Shown here piece after piece: positions 9,486 through 16,148 of a DNA stretch of 64,000 nt. The notes below the pieces were generated by a model, which was given only the letters and a program-made list of their open reading frames with translations, made no database searches and had not been told where the DNA came from. A program made the position numbers and the translations under genes. Every line of letters starts with the position of its first letter. Position 1 is the stretch's first letter. This DNA is from Sphingomonas sp. PL-96 (GTDB taxonomy: Bacteria > Pseudomonadota > Alphaproteobacteria > Sphingomonadales > Sphingomonadaceae), in contig NZ_JAJFET010000002.1 of NCBI RefSeq assembly GCF_020707215.1, positions 186,001 to 250,000 on the forward strand, read 5' to 3'.

Positions 9486-10030
9486 ACGAACCCACCGGCG
9501 CCGCCGAGTTCCTCCGGCGGCGCATCCGGACTATCCCGGACTTCCCGAAGCCCGGGATCCAGTTCCGGGACATCACAACCCTGCTGCTCGATGCCGAGGG
9601 GCTTCGCCTCGCCGTCGAGCAGATGGTCGCGGCGGTCGAGGGGCCGATCGACCTGGTGGCGGGGATCGAGGCGCGCGGCTTCGTCTTTGCGCCCGCGGTC
9701 GCACTGGCACTGGGGGCAGGAGTGCTGCTGATCCGCAAGGACGGCAAGCTGCCCGGCGCCACCATCGCCGAAGATTATGCGCTGGAGTATGGCACCGATC
9801 GCATCACCATCCATGCCGACGCGTGCGCGCCGGGGGCACGGGTACTGCTGGTCGATGACCTGATCGCGACCGGCGGAACCGCGCGGGCAGCGGTACGCCT
9901 GCTGCGCAAGGCCGGCGCCACCGTCACCCAGGCAGCCTTTGTGATCGACCTGCCCGACCTGGGCGGCGCGGACGCGCTGCGCGAAGATGGCATCGCCGTT
10001 CGCAGCCTGGTGGCGTACGCGGGCGACTAG
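9482..10030 (+). CDS. apt: Adenine phosphoribosyltransferase Apt
   Basis: Apt salvages adenine to AMP using PRPP. The 182-residue protein opens with IRTIPDFPKPGIQFRDIT, the family signature, and has the PRPP loop VLLVDDLIATGGTA. The only start that keeps the conserved N-terminus is a TTG whose last bases form the petC stop (TTGA overlap), with a GAGG ribosome binding site inside petC. That implies coupled translation at the end of the bc1 operon. The 3' end overlaps the convergent transporter gene by 4 bp. Confidence 0.95.
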   Translation: MNEPTGAAEFLRRRIRTIPDFPKPGIQFRDITTLLLDAEGLRLAVEQMVAAVEGPIDLVAGIEARGFVFAPAVALALGAGVLLIRKDGKLPGATIAEDYALEYGTDRITIHADACAPGARVLLVDDLIATGGTARAAVRLLRKAGATVTQAAFVIDLPDLGGADALREDGIAVRSLVAYAGD

Positions 10031-10935
10031 GCATCCTCCAGCGCACTGGCGGCGGCAAGCTTCTGCCGCCCCAGCCGGTGCTCGCGCCAGACGATGAACA
10101 GCCCGCTGGCGATGATGATCGGCGCACCCGCCCAGGTCATCGCGCTCGGCAGGACGCCGAACAGCGCCCAGCCATACAGCGTCGCCCACACCAGGCCGGA
10201 GTAATCCATCGGCACCACCACCGACACCGGGGCGTGGCGCAGCGCCGCAGTCAGCGCGATCTGGCCCATGCCTCCGACCAGTCCGATGCCGACCAGGATC
10301 GCCCAGGTGGCCGGATCATGGGGCGCGAGATGGAAGGCGTAGGCAGCGCCTAGCGGCGGGATCGACAGGAGCGAGAACCAGAAGACCGTCGTTCCGCTGT
10401 TCTCGGTACGGCCGAGCTGCCGCAGCAGGATCGCCACGATCGCGACGAACAGCGCCGCGAGCAGACCTACTGCGGCGCCAAAGCCGGACACCGCATGACC
10501 CGCGCCCGGCTGCGCCACCACCAGCACGCCCGCAAAGCCGACGAGCACGGCACCCCAGCGCTGCCAGCCGGTCGGCTCGCGCAGGACGAGCGCCCCCAGG
10601 AGGGTGGCAAAGATCGGCACGGTGAACTGGAACGCGGTCGCTTCCGCCAAGGGCAGCAGCAGCACCGAGCCGAAGGTGAACACCATGCCCATCAGGCCCA
10701 CGGCAGACCGGCCCAAGTGCGCCCGGAACCGCGTCGTTCGCAGTGTCGCGAGGCCTGGACCAACCGCGACGAAGGCGACCACCACCGGCAGCGCGCAAAA
10801 CTGCCGCCAGAACATGGTCTCGATCAACGTGGCCCCGCGCGTTTCGGCGAGCTTCACCAGTGCCGACATGGTCGAGAGAAAGAAGATCGCGAGCAGCCGC
10901 AGGCCGACGCCTTTGAGGATCGTGTCGCCGGGCAT
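10027..10935 (-). CDS. DMT-superfamily (EamA) transporter
   Basis: The product has about ten transmembrane helices arranged as two five-helix EamA repeats; the second repeat starts near GFGAAVGLLAALFVAI. The sequence LSTMSALVKLAETRGATLIE is typical of the RhaT/EamA drug-metabolite group. The substrate cannot be inferred. The ATG giving MPGDTILKG was chosen because it sits just before the first helix; an upstream ATG would add 15 Arg/Ala-rich residues. Confidence 0.88.
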   Translation of the reverse strand: MPGDTILKGVGLRLLAIFFLSTMSALVKLAETRGATLIETMFWRQFCALPVVVAFVAVGPGLATLRTTRFRAHLGRSAVGLMGMVFTFGSVLLLPLAEATAFQFTVPIFATLLGALVLREPTGWQRWGAVLVGFAGVLVVAQPGAGHAVSGFGAAVGLLAALFVAIVAILLRQLGRTENSGTTVFWFSLLSIPPLGAAYAFHLAPHDPATWAILVGIGLVGGMGQIALTAALRHAPVSVVVPMDYSGLVWATLYGWALFGVLPSAMTWAGAPIIIASGLFIVWREHRLGRQKLAAASALEDA

Positions 10936-11377
10936 GCGCGCGGCTGTACGGGGAGGTGCTGCGCTGCACAAGCGACGCAAGCCGGCACGCCGGTGCCCGC
11001 GCGATCAGACGCCCGCCTGCGACGATCACGATCGCGTTCGCGTCCTTTCAGCGGGTACTGCGGTTGTTGAGCAGACCAACTGAAGTTTGAACGTGACGAC
11101 GAGCGGAAGCCGAATTTCGAACATTGCTTTCCAGGACATGTTGCACTCCATGCACATGGTTAGAACCCACCCCGGAGGTGTTCTTCTTTTGATCTAAAAT
11201 GAACTCCGGTTCGGAGACAGTGTCGTGCAATTGCCGCTTGTGCACCTTGAGCATCATCCAACCCGGAGCACGATCTGCTTGACGGCGTCTTTCCCCGAGC
11301 AAGTTCAACCGATCTGGTTGCTGATGTGAACGAGCCGGCCTGTACAAGCACGCGCAAGCTGATCGAAAGCTCTGCCT
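10936..11377. other. Unexplained intergenic stretch upstream of the cas5-like gene
   Basis: About 440 bp without a convincing gene. It looks less GC-rich than the neighbouring genes from about 11060 on. All three plus-strand frames are interrupted, and the longest minus-strand frame (11048-11347) has no recognisable content. Two short hairpins can be drawn on the plus strand: 11163-11183 (seven pairs with a 2-base bulge) and 11204-11216 (CTCCG/CGGAG). No CRISPR repeat units, transposase fragments or cas3/cas8 remnants were recognisable by eye. Confidence 0.5.
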
Positions 11378-11962
11378 ATGGACCTTTTGAATTCTTCGAG
11401 CAGGCAGTTCAGGCTGCTCGTTTCCGGTGCCTTAGCCTGCTTTCCGCGTCCGGAGTTTTCCGACTCGTTTGTCACCTACGACATCATCACGCCGATCGCC
11501 GCCCTTGGGCTGATTGAAGGAATACATTGGAAGCCCGCAATCCGGTGGCGCATCCACACCATTCACCTGCTCGCGCCGCCGCAAATGACGGACCTGCAAG
11601 TGCCGCGCGGGGCGGTGCGGGCCATTGCGGAGCCGCGATGGGCGCTGGACTTCAATTTCGAGCTCACCTCGCGCACGGGACCGCGCGACAGCGTGGAGGC
11701 GCATGAGGCGATGTTTATCCGCAAGGCGCGGCGCATGCCATCGCGGCAAGGCTTTCTGGGGCTGTCCGACTTTCCCGCGGCAATGCGGCTGGTGCCTACA
11801 GTTGTCCCGCTCATCCGGACTGTCGCGGTACCTGACGTGGACTTCGGTTGGCTGCCGTTCGAGCGGGTACCTCAGGACACACGCCGCTTCCGCTACTTCC
11901 GCGCGCGTTCCCGCGCGGGGGAAGTGGTGCTTCCGACCGCGGGCGAAAACGTGTTCAGCTGA
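11378..11962 (+). CDS. Orphan Cas5d (type I-C CRISPR Cas5)-like protein, shortened
   Basis: The 194-residue product matches the Cas5d family along its whole length. Residues 20-80 carry ACFPRPEF, VTYDIITPIAALGLIEGIHW and KPAIRWRIHTIHLL, equivalent to the RAMP-fold N-terminal half. Residues 85-98 (EPRWALDFNFELTS) match the strand and 'HFELTDKAG' region. Residues 105-140 match the 'GKH..MF.RRA...LG.REFPA' block, and 155-187 match the 'D.GW...DI.....FF.A...G....P' end. About 30 residues normally present between positions 80 and 85 are missing. From memory of Bacillus halodurans Cas5d, its nuclease residues Tyr46 and Lys116 correspond here to His50 and Ala108, while His117 corresponds to His109, so pre-crRNA cleavage may be lost. 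There are no other cas genes or repeats in the window; neighbours are a DMT transporter and sugar-nucleotide genes. Confidence 0.82.
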   Translation: MDLLNSSSRQFRLLVSGALACFPRPEFSDSFVTYDIITPIAALGLIEGIHWKPAIRWRIHTIHLLAPPQMTDLQVPRGAVRAIAEPRWALDFNFELTSRTGPRDSVEAHEAMFIRKARRMPSRQGFLGLSDFPAAMRLVPTVVPLIRTVAVPDVDFGWLPFERVPQDTRRFRYFRARSRAGEVVLPTAGENVFS

Positions 11963-11971
11963 CGCGCTGGC

Positions 11972-12994
11972 CTATGCCTGGGCGGCCTGGACGCGCCACT
12001 CGCGGAACCAGTCGACGAACGCGGACACGCCGCGATCGATGGGCGTGTCCGGCGTGTAGCCGGTGAGTGCCTGCAACAGGCTGGGGTCCGCATAGGTGCG
12101 GGGCACGTCGCCGGCCTGCATCTCCATCATGTTGAGCCGGGCGGTGCGGCCAGTCGCCGCCTCGATCGTGCGGATGAAGTCCATCAACGGCGTCGGCTGG
12201 CCGCCGCCGATGTTGACGGTGCGGAACGGCGCCTGATGAGACAGCGTGTCGACGACCGTGTCGCCGGTGACGCGATTGTCCTCGTGCGGCGGCACCGCGG
12301 CGAGGCGGATCACCGCCTCCACCAGATCGTCGATATAGGTGAAGTCGCGCGCCATCTGGCCATGGCCGTACACGTCGATCGGCCGGTCGTTCAGGATCGC
12401 GTCGCTGAACTTGAACAGCGCCATGTCCGGGCGGCCCCACGGGCCATAGACGGTGAAGAAACGGAACATGGTGCTCGGCACGCCGAACAGATGCGCATAG
12501 CTGTGCGCCATCGCTTCCATGCCCTTCTTGGTCGCTGCATAGAGGCTGAGCGGCTCGTCGGCGCGATGCGTCTCGCTGAACGGCACGGTCGGATTCGCGC
12601 CATAGATCGAGGACGTCGACGCCATCAGCAGATGCTGCGGCTGGAGCGCGCGGGCGAGTTCCAGCACCGCCCAGGAGCCGGTGAGGTTGCTGTCGACATA
12701 GGTCTCCGGCGCCTCGATCGAGTAGCGCACCCCCGCCTGGGCGGCGAGGTGGATAATCACCTCCGGCTCCGCAATCTCGGCCGCCTGGTAGAGCGCCGAG
12801 CGGTCTTCCAGCATCCCCTCGACCATGCGGAACCGATCCGACTGCGCCAGGATCGCGTTGCGCGCCTGCTTCAGCCGGACATCATAGTAGCGCGTCATCC
12901 CGTCGAAGCCGGTGACGCTATGCCCCTCTGCCAGCAGGCGACGCGCGAGATGGAACCCGATGAACCCGGCGGTGCCGGTGATCAGGAACCGCAT
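11972..12994 (-). CDS. UDP-glucuronate 4-epimerase (NAD-dependent epimerase)
   Basis: Extended SDR enzyme of 340 residues that interconverts UDP-glucuronate and UDP-galacturonate. It has the Rossmann motif GTAGFIG, the substrate-loop Ser/Thr stretch MASTSSIYG, catalytic Tyr-x3-Lys (YAATKK) and the subfamily signature [16 protein letters not shown] seen in CapI/LpsL-type glucuronate epimerases. Its start overlaps the ugd stop (ATGA), so it directly follows and uses the product of UDP-glucose dehydrogenase. Together they supply UDP-GlcA and UDP-GalA for surface polysaccharide. Confidence 0.93.
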   Translation of the reverse strand: MRFLITGTAGFIGFHLARRLLAEGHSVTGFDGMTRYYDVRLKQARNAILAQSDRFRMVEGMLEDRSALYQAAEIAEPEVIIHLAAQAGVRYSIEAPETYVDSNLTGSWAVLELARALQPQHLLMASTSSIYGANPTVPFSETHRADEPLSLYAATKKGMEAMAHSYAHLFGVPSTMFRFFTVYGPWGRPDMALFKFSDAILNDRPIDVYGHGQMARDFTYIDDLVEAVIRLAAVPPHEDNRVTGDTVVDTLSHQAPFRTVNIGGGQPTPLMDFIRTIEAATGRTARLNMMEMQAGDVPRTYADPSLLQALTGYTPDTPIDRGVSAFVDWFREWRVQAAQA

Positions 12995-14355
12995 CAGTCG
13001 GCCATCGCCTCTGCCGGCGCCGCCTGGCTGGCCGACGCGGGCTTCGCATGACCCGGGCGCCCGACGCCGCAATAGGTGAACCCTGCCGCTTCGACCGCTT
13101 TGGGGCGATAGATGTTGCGCAGGTCTACCAGCACCGGCTGCGCCATGATGCGGTCGAGCCGCTTGAGATCAAGCGCGCGGAATGCATCCCATTCGGTCGC
13201 GATCACCACGGCGCAGGCGCCCTCCGCCGCCGCGTAAGCCGAGTCGGTGTAGGTGATATTCGGCATCAGCGCCCGCGCCGCCTCCATGCCCTCGGGATCA
13301 TAGGCGCGCACGGTGGCGCCCGCGTCCTCGAGCACCTGCACGATCGCGAGCGCAGGCGAATCGCGCATGTCGTCGGTGTTCGGCTTGAAGGTGAGGCCCA
13401 GCAGCGCGATCGACTTGCCGCGGACGTCGCCGCCCAGTGCCGCGATCACCTTGCGTGCCATCGCCCGCTTGCGGGTGTCGTTGACCGCGACCGTGGTCTC
13501 GATCAGCCGGATCGGTGCCTCATAATCCTGCGCCGTCTTGACCAGTGCCAGCGTGTCCTTGGGGAAGCAGGAGCCGCCATAGCCGGGCCCTGCGTGCAGG
13601 AACTTCGAGCCGATGCGGTTGTCGAGACCGATGCCGCGCGACACATCCTTCACGTCGGCACCGACCTTTTCGCAAAGGTCCGCGATCTCGTTGATGAAGG
13701 TGATCTTCATCGCAAGGAATGCATTGGCGGCATATTTGATCAGCTCGCTCGTGCGCCGGGCGGTGAACAGCACCGGCGAGCGGTTGAGGAACAGCGGGCG
13801 GTAGACCTCTTCCATCGGCGCGCGCGCACGCTCGTCCTCGATGCCCACGACGATGCGGTCGGGGCGCTTGAAATCCTCGATCGCCGCACCCTCGCGCAGG
13901 AACTCGGGGTTGGAGGCAACCGCGAACTCGGCGGTCGGGTTCACCTCGGCAATGATGCGCTCGACCTCGTCACCGGTTCCGACCGGAACCGTGGACTTGG
14001 TCACGACCACGGTGAAGCCCTGGATTGCGGCGCCAATCTCGCGCGCGGCGGCATAGACATAGGAGAGATCTGCATGGCCATCGCCGCGGCGCGACGGCGT
14101 GCCGACGCCGATGAAGACCACGTCCGCCTCCGCAACGGGGCCGGCCAGTTCGGTGGTGAACGACAGGCGGCCGGCCGCGACGTTGCGCGCCACCAGATCG
14201 TCCAGCCCAGGCTCGTAGATGGGGATGCCGCCAGCGCGAAGCTTGGCGATCTTGCCCTCGTCCTTGTCGACGCACACCACGTCGTGACCGAAGTCGGCGA
14301 AGCAGGCTCCCGATACCAGCCCGACATATCCCGATCCGATCATCACAATGCGCAT
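12994..14355 (-). CDS. ugd: UDP-glucose 6-dehydrogenase
   Basis: Oxidises UDP-glucose to UDP-glucuronate with two NAD+. The 453-residue protein begins [16 protein letters not shown] with the NAD motif GxGxxG. It has [13 protein letters not shown] sequence ([13 protein letters not shown]), the catalytic cysteine in [13 protein letters not shown] and the C-terminal [13 protein letters not shown]. The ATG at 14355 has an AAGGAAG ribosome binding site; upstream in-frame ATGs would add non-conserved residues. It leads the operon with the epimerase. Upstream on the same strand lie a terminator-like hairpin and a 20-codon ORF that may form a regulatory leader. Confidence 0.96.
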   Translation of the reverse strand: MRIVMIGSGYVGLVSGACFADFGHDVVCVDKDEGKIAKLRAGGIPIYEPGLDDLVARNVAAGRLSFTTELAGPVAEADVVFIGVGTPSRRGDGHADLSYVYAAAREIGAAIQGFTVVVTKSTVPVGTGDEVERIIAEVNPTAEFAVASNPEFLREGAAIEDFKRPDRIVVGIEDERARAPMEEVYRPLFLNRSPVLFTARRTSELIKYAANAFLAMKITFINEIADLCEKVGADVKDVSRGIGLDNRIGSKFLHAGPGYGGSCFPKDTLALVKTAQDYEAPIRLIETTVAVNDTRKRAMARKVIAALGGDVRGKSIALLGLTFKPNTDDMRDSPALAIVQVLEDAGATVRAYDPEGMEAARALMPNITYTDSAYAAAEGACAVVIATEWDAFRALDLKRLDRIMAQPVLVDLRNIYRPKAVEAAGFTYCGVGRPGHAKPASASQAAPAEAMAD

Positions 14356-14522
14356 CGCGTGCTCTTCCTTACTGCCACAGGCTGCTCCGGTCGCGCCGGT
14401 CCCTGTCAATCAACCCAGCACATATGGAGGAACGCCACTGCTGGGAAGGCGGGATTAGCTCGGATGCTGCCGGAACGAGCGAAGAGCCTCCCATGATGCG
14501 CTGGCTGCAATCAACAAACAGA

Positions 14523-14555
14523 AAAAGGCCGCCCGGGGATACCGAGCGGCCTTTT
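14523..14555 (-). terminator. Strong intrinsic terminator upstream of ugd
   Basis: AAAAGGCCGC and GCGGCCTTTT form a perfect 10-bp stem; on the minus strand the right arm continues in a T-run. It lies downstream of the 20-codon ORF and about 170 bp upstream of ugd, so it could end the small-ORF transcript or attenuate ugd. A competing small hairpin (GCCG/CGGC, 14564-14575) next to it contains GGCCGC, which could pair with the terminator's 3' arm. Confidence 0.8.
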
Positions 14556-14584
14556 CGATCAACAGCCGCAAGCGGCCTACTTAG

Positions 14585-14647
14585 TTAGAAAGGGCGAATG
14601 TCGCTGCCGTAGCTCTTCCGGAAGAAAGCGAAGATTTCGAACAACAT
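14585..14647 (-). CDS. 20-residue Phe-rich peptide, possible leader peptide or small protein
   Basis: The ORF starts with ATG preceded by AGAGGAGCC at good spacing and reads MLFEIFAFFRKSYGSDIRPF before TAA. Five of twenty residues are Phe, including FAFF. It is followed 30 bp later by an intrinsic terminator and then ugd on the same strand. Known Phe-rich short ORFs (PheL, PheM) act in attenuation, but ugd is not an amino-acid gene, so this may instead be a small membrane-associated peptide. Both readings are inference; the ribosome binding site and short spacing are what the sequence shows. Confidence 0.5.
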   Translation of the reverse strand: MLFEIFAFFRKSYGSDIRPF

Positions 14648-14677
14648 AGTAGGCTCCTCTGCTGGTCCGTGGGTGTA

Positions 14678-14692
14678 TTAACACCAAATTAA
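14678..14692. promoter_or_regulatory. CtrA-type box TTAA-N7-TTAA with extra half sites
   Basis: A perfect TTAA-CACCAAA-TTAA lies between the divergent 20-codon ORF and the EAL gene. TTAACC half sites follow at 14705 and 14728. This spacing matches the consensus of the alphaproteobacterial response regulator CtrA. Either neighbouring promoter could be the target. In a GC-rich genome three TTAA elements within 55 bp are unlikely to be accidental, but binding is not shown. Confidence 0.55.
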
Positions 14693-14765
14693 CCCTAACG
14701 CAAGCTTAACCAGTCGGCGGGGCGCTATTAACCGGACTTTCAGGCCTGAATGCCAAGGAAGGCAC

Positions 14766-16148
14766 ATGACGCGCCCGCCCTTGCCACCAGCCTTGTTTTT
14801 GGGCCCTCCCAAGGCGTTGAGTGGCGCCTCGGGCGTTGAGCCGCGGAAGACGCCGGCAAGAGCGGCTGCGGCCATAAGGCGCGGCGCATCGAATCAGATC
14901 GCCATGCCGGAGACACTCCGTGTGCAGCTCCTGGCGGAAGTCGAAAATTTCAGGACTTTACGCCGGCATCTTGGCGTCGCACGCGCAGAGACTGCCGCGG
15001 GCGAAATCATGGCTCGATGCGCAGTGACAATCCCCGATGCCCGGGTGCGCGCGATGTCCAATCGGCTCGTGTTGCTGGAATTTGAAGCAGGCGGGCTGGA
15101 GGACGCGGAGGTGTCGGCTTGCAGACTGCAGGACGGCTTTGCGCACCCGTTCGACTTCGACGGTGAACTTCATCAGGTGCATCTCCGGATCGGCGGCGCA
15201 GCAGGACGCAATTGCGACAAAGATGAGGTGCGGCTGTATGAGGGCGCCGAGAGGGCGCTTGCAGAAGCACGGGAGCAAGGACGCGACGTAGTGCGCGATG
15301 TCGCGCAGGGCGATCCTGGGATTGACCCCGTCGAACTCATACATGAACTGCCCCGTGCAATCCGGGCGGGAGAGATTTTTCTCCAGTATCAGCCCAAGGT
15401 GCATGTTCGTCAGCAGCAGGTGGCCAGTGCCGAGGCGCTGGTGCGCTGGCGCCATCCCACCCGCGGGCTGGTCTTGCCGGGCGAATTCATCCAGGCTGCT
15501 GAGCAGAGCCGCGCAATCTGCGACCTGACACTCTGGACGCTGGGGCGGGTGCTTGAGGATCAGCGGGCGTTGGCCCGCTCAGGTCACGACATTCCGATCT
15601 TTGTAAATATATCAGGAGTGCTGCTGGCCGATGCGGCATTCGTCGAAAAGGCTTGTCAGATCCTGGGCGACGAAGGCGCAAAGCTAGGTTTCGAAATCAC
15701 CGAAACGGCCGTCATCCGTGACCCACAAAGTGCCATCCAACACTTGCAGCGCTTTGCCAGCATCGGTGTTGCGATCGCGATCGACGACTATGGTGCGGGT
15801 CTGTCTTCCCTTGCCTATCTGAAACAACTGCCTGCCCGCGAGCTCAAGATCGACAAGCTGTTCGTCACGCAGCTTACCAGCAGCAATCGTGACCCATTGA
15901 TCGTACGATCAACCATCGATCTCGCTCATGCGCTCGACATGGAAGTTACGGCCGAAGGGGTCGAGACGCCAGCCGCAATGGCGTTGTTGAGCGTGATGGG
16001 TTGCGACATGATCCAGGGTTACCTTATTAGCCGTCCTGTCGAGATCGACGCCTTCCGTCTGTTTCTTGAAGAGGAGGCGCATCTCCAGGCACTGAACGGT
16101 CCGAGGTTCTCCTTCCTCAGGTCCGATCGCCTGTGGAAGAGTGCGTGA
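14766..16148 (+). CDS. EAL-domain c-di-GMP phosphodiesterase with degenerate N-terminal GGDEF-like region
   Basis: The 460-residue protein has a C-terminal EAL domain (about residues 195-440) with the catalytic set present: EALVRW, NISG, EITETA, DDYGAG, KIDKLF and TAEGVE. It should hydrolyse c-di-GMP. The N-terminal 190 residues look like a worn GGDEF-type region (LVLLEFEAGG..., YEGAERALAEAREQGRD near its end) without a GGDEF motif. The ATG at 14766 has an AAGGAAGG ribosome binding site; a later ATG at 14904 is possible. Its end overlaps the histidine-kinase gene by 8 bp. A CtrA-type box lies about 75 bp upstream. Confidence 0.88.
   Translation: MTRPPLPPALFLGPPKALSGASGVEPRKTPARAAAAIRRGASNQIAMPETLRVQLLAEVENFRTLRRHLGVARAETAAGEIMARCAVTIPDARVRAMSNRLVLLEFEAGGLEDAEVSACRLQDGFAHPFDFDGELHQVHLRIGGAAGRNCDKDEVRLYEGAERALAEAREQGRDVVRDVAQGDPGIDPVELIHELPRAIRAGEIFLQYQPKVHVRQQQVASAEALVRWRHPTRGLVLPGEFIQAAEQSRAICDLTLWTLGRVLEDQRALARSGHDIPIFVNISGVLLADAAFVEKACQILGDEGAKLGFEITETAVIRDPQSAIQHLQRFASIGVAIAIDDYGAGLSSLAYLKQLPARELKIDKLFVTQLTSSNRDPLIVRSTIDLAHALDMEVTAEGVETPAAMALLSVMGCDMIQGYLISRPVEIDAFRLFLEEEAHLQALNGPRFSFLRSDRLWKSA

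Noticed and set aside
11048..11347. 99-codon minus-strand frame upstream of the Cas5-like gene
   Set aside because: No recognisable motif; only candidate in the gap, but nothing beyond openness supports it.
10936..12000. Possible CRISPR array or cas3/cas8 remnants around the Cas5-like gene
   Set aside because: No repeated units with regular spacers and no recognisable cas fragments in any frame read.
13048..14496. 482-codon plus-strand frame opposite ugd
   Set aside because: Arg/Asp/His-rich shadow of a strongly conserved gene; no ribosome binding site and no recognisable motifs.
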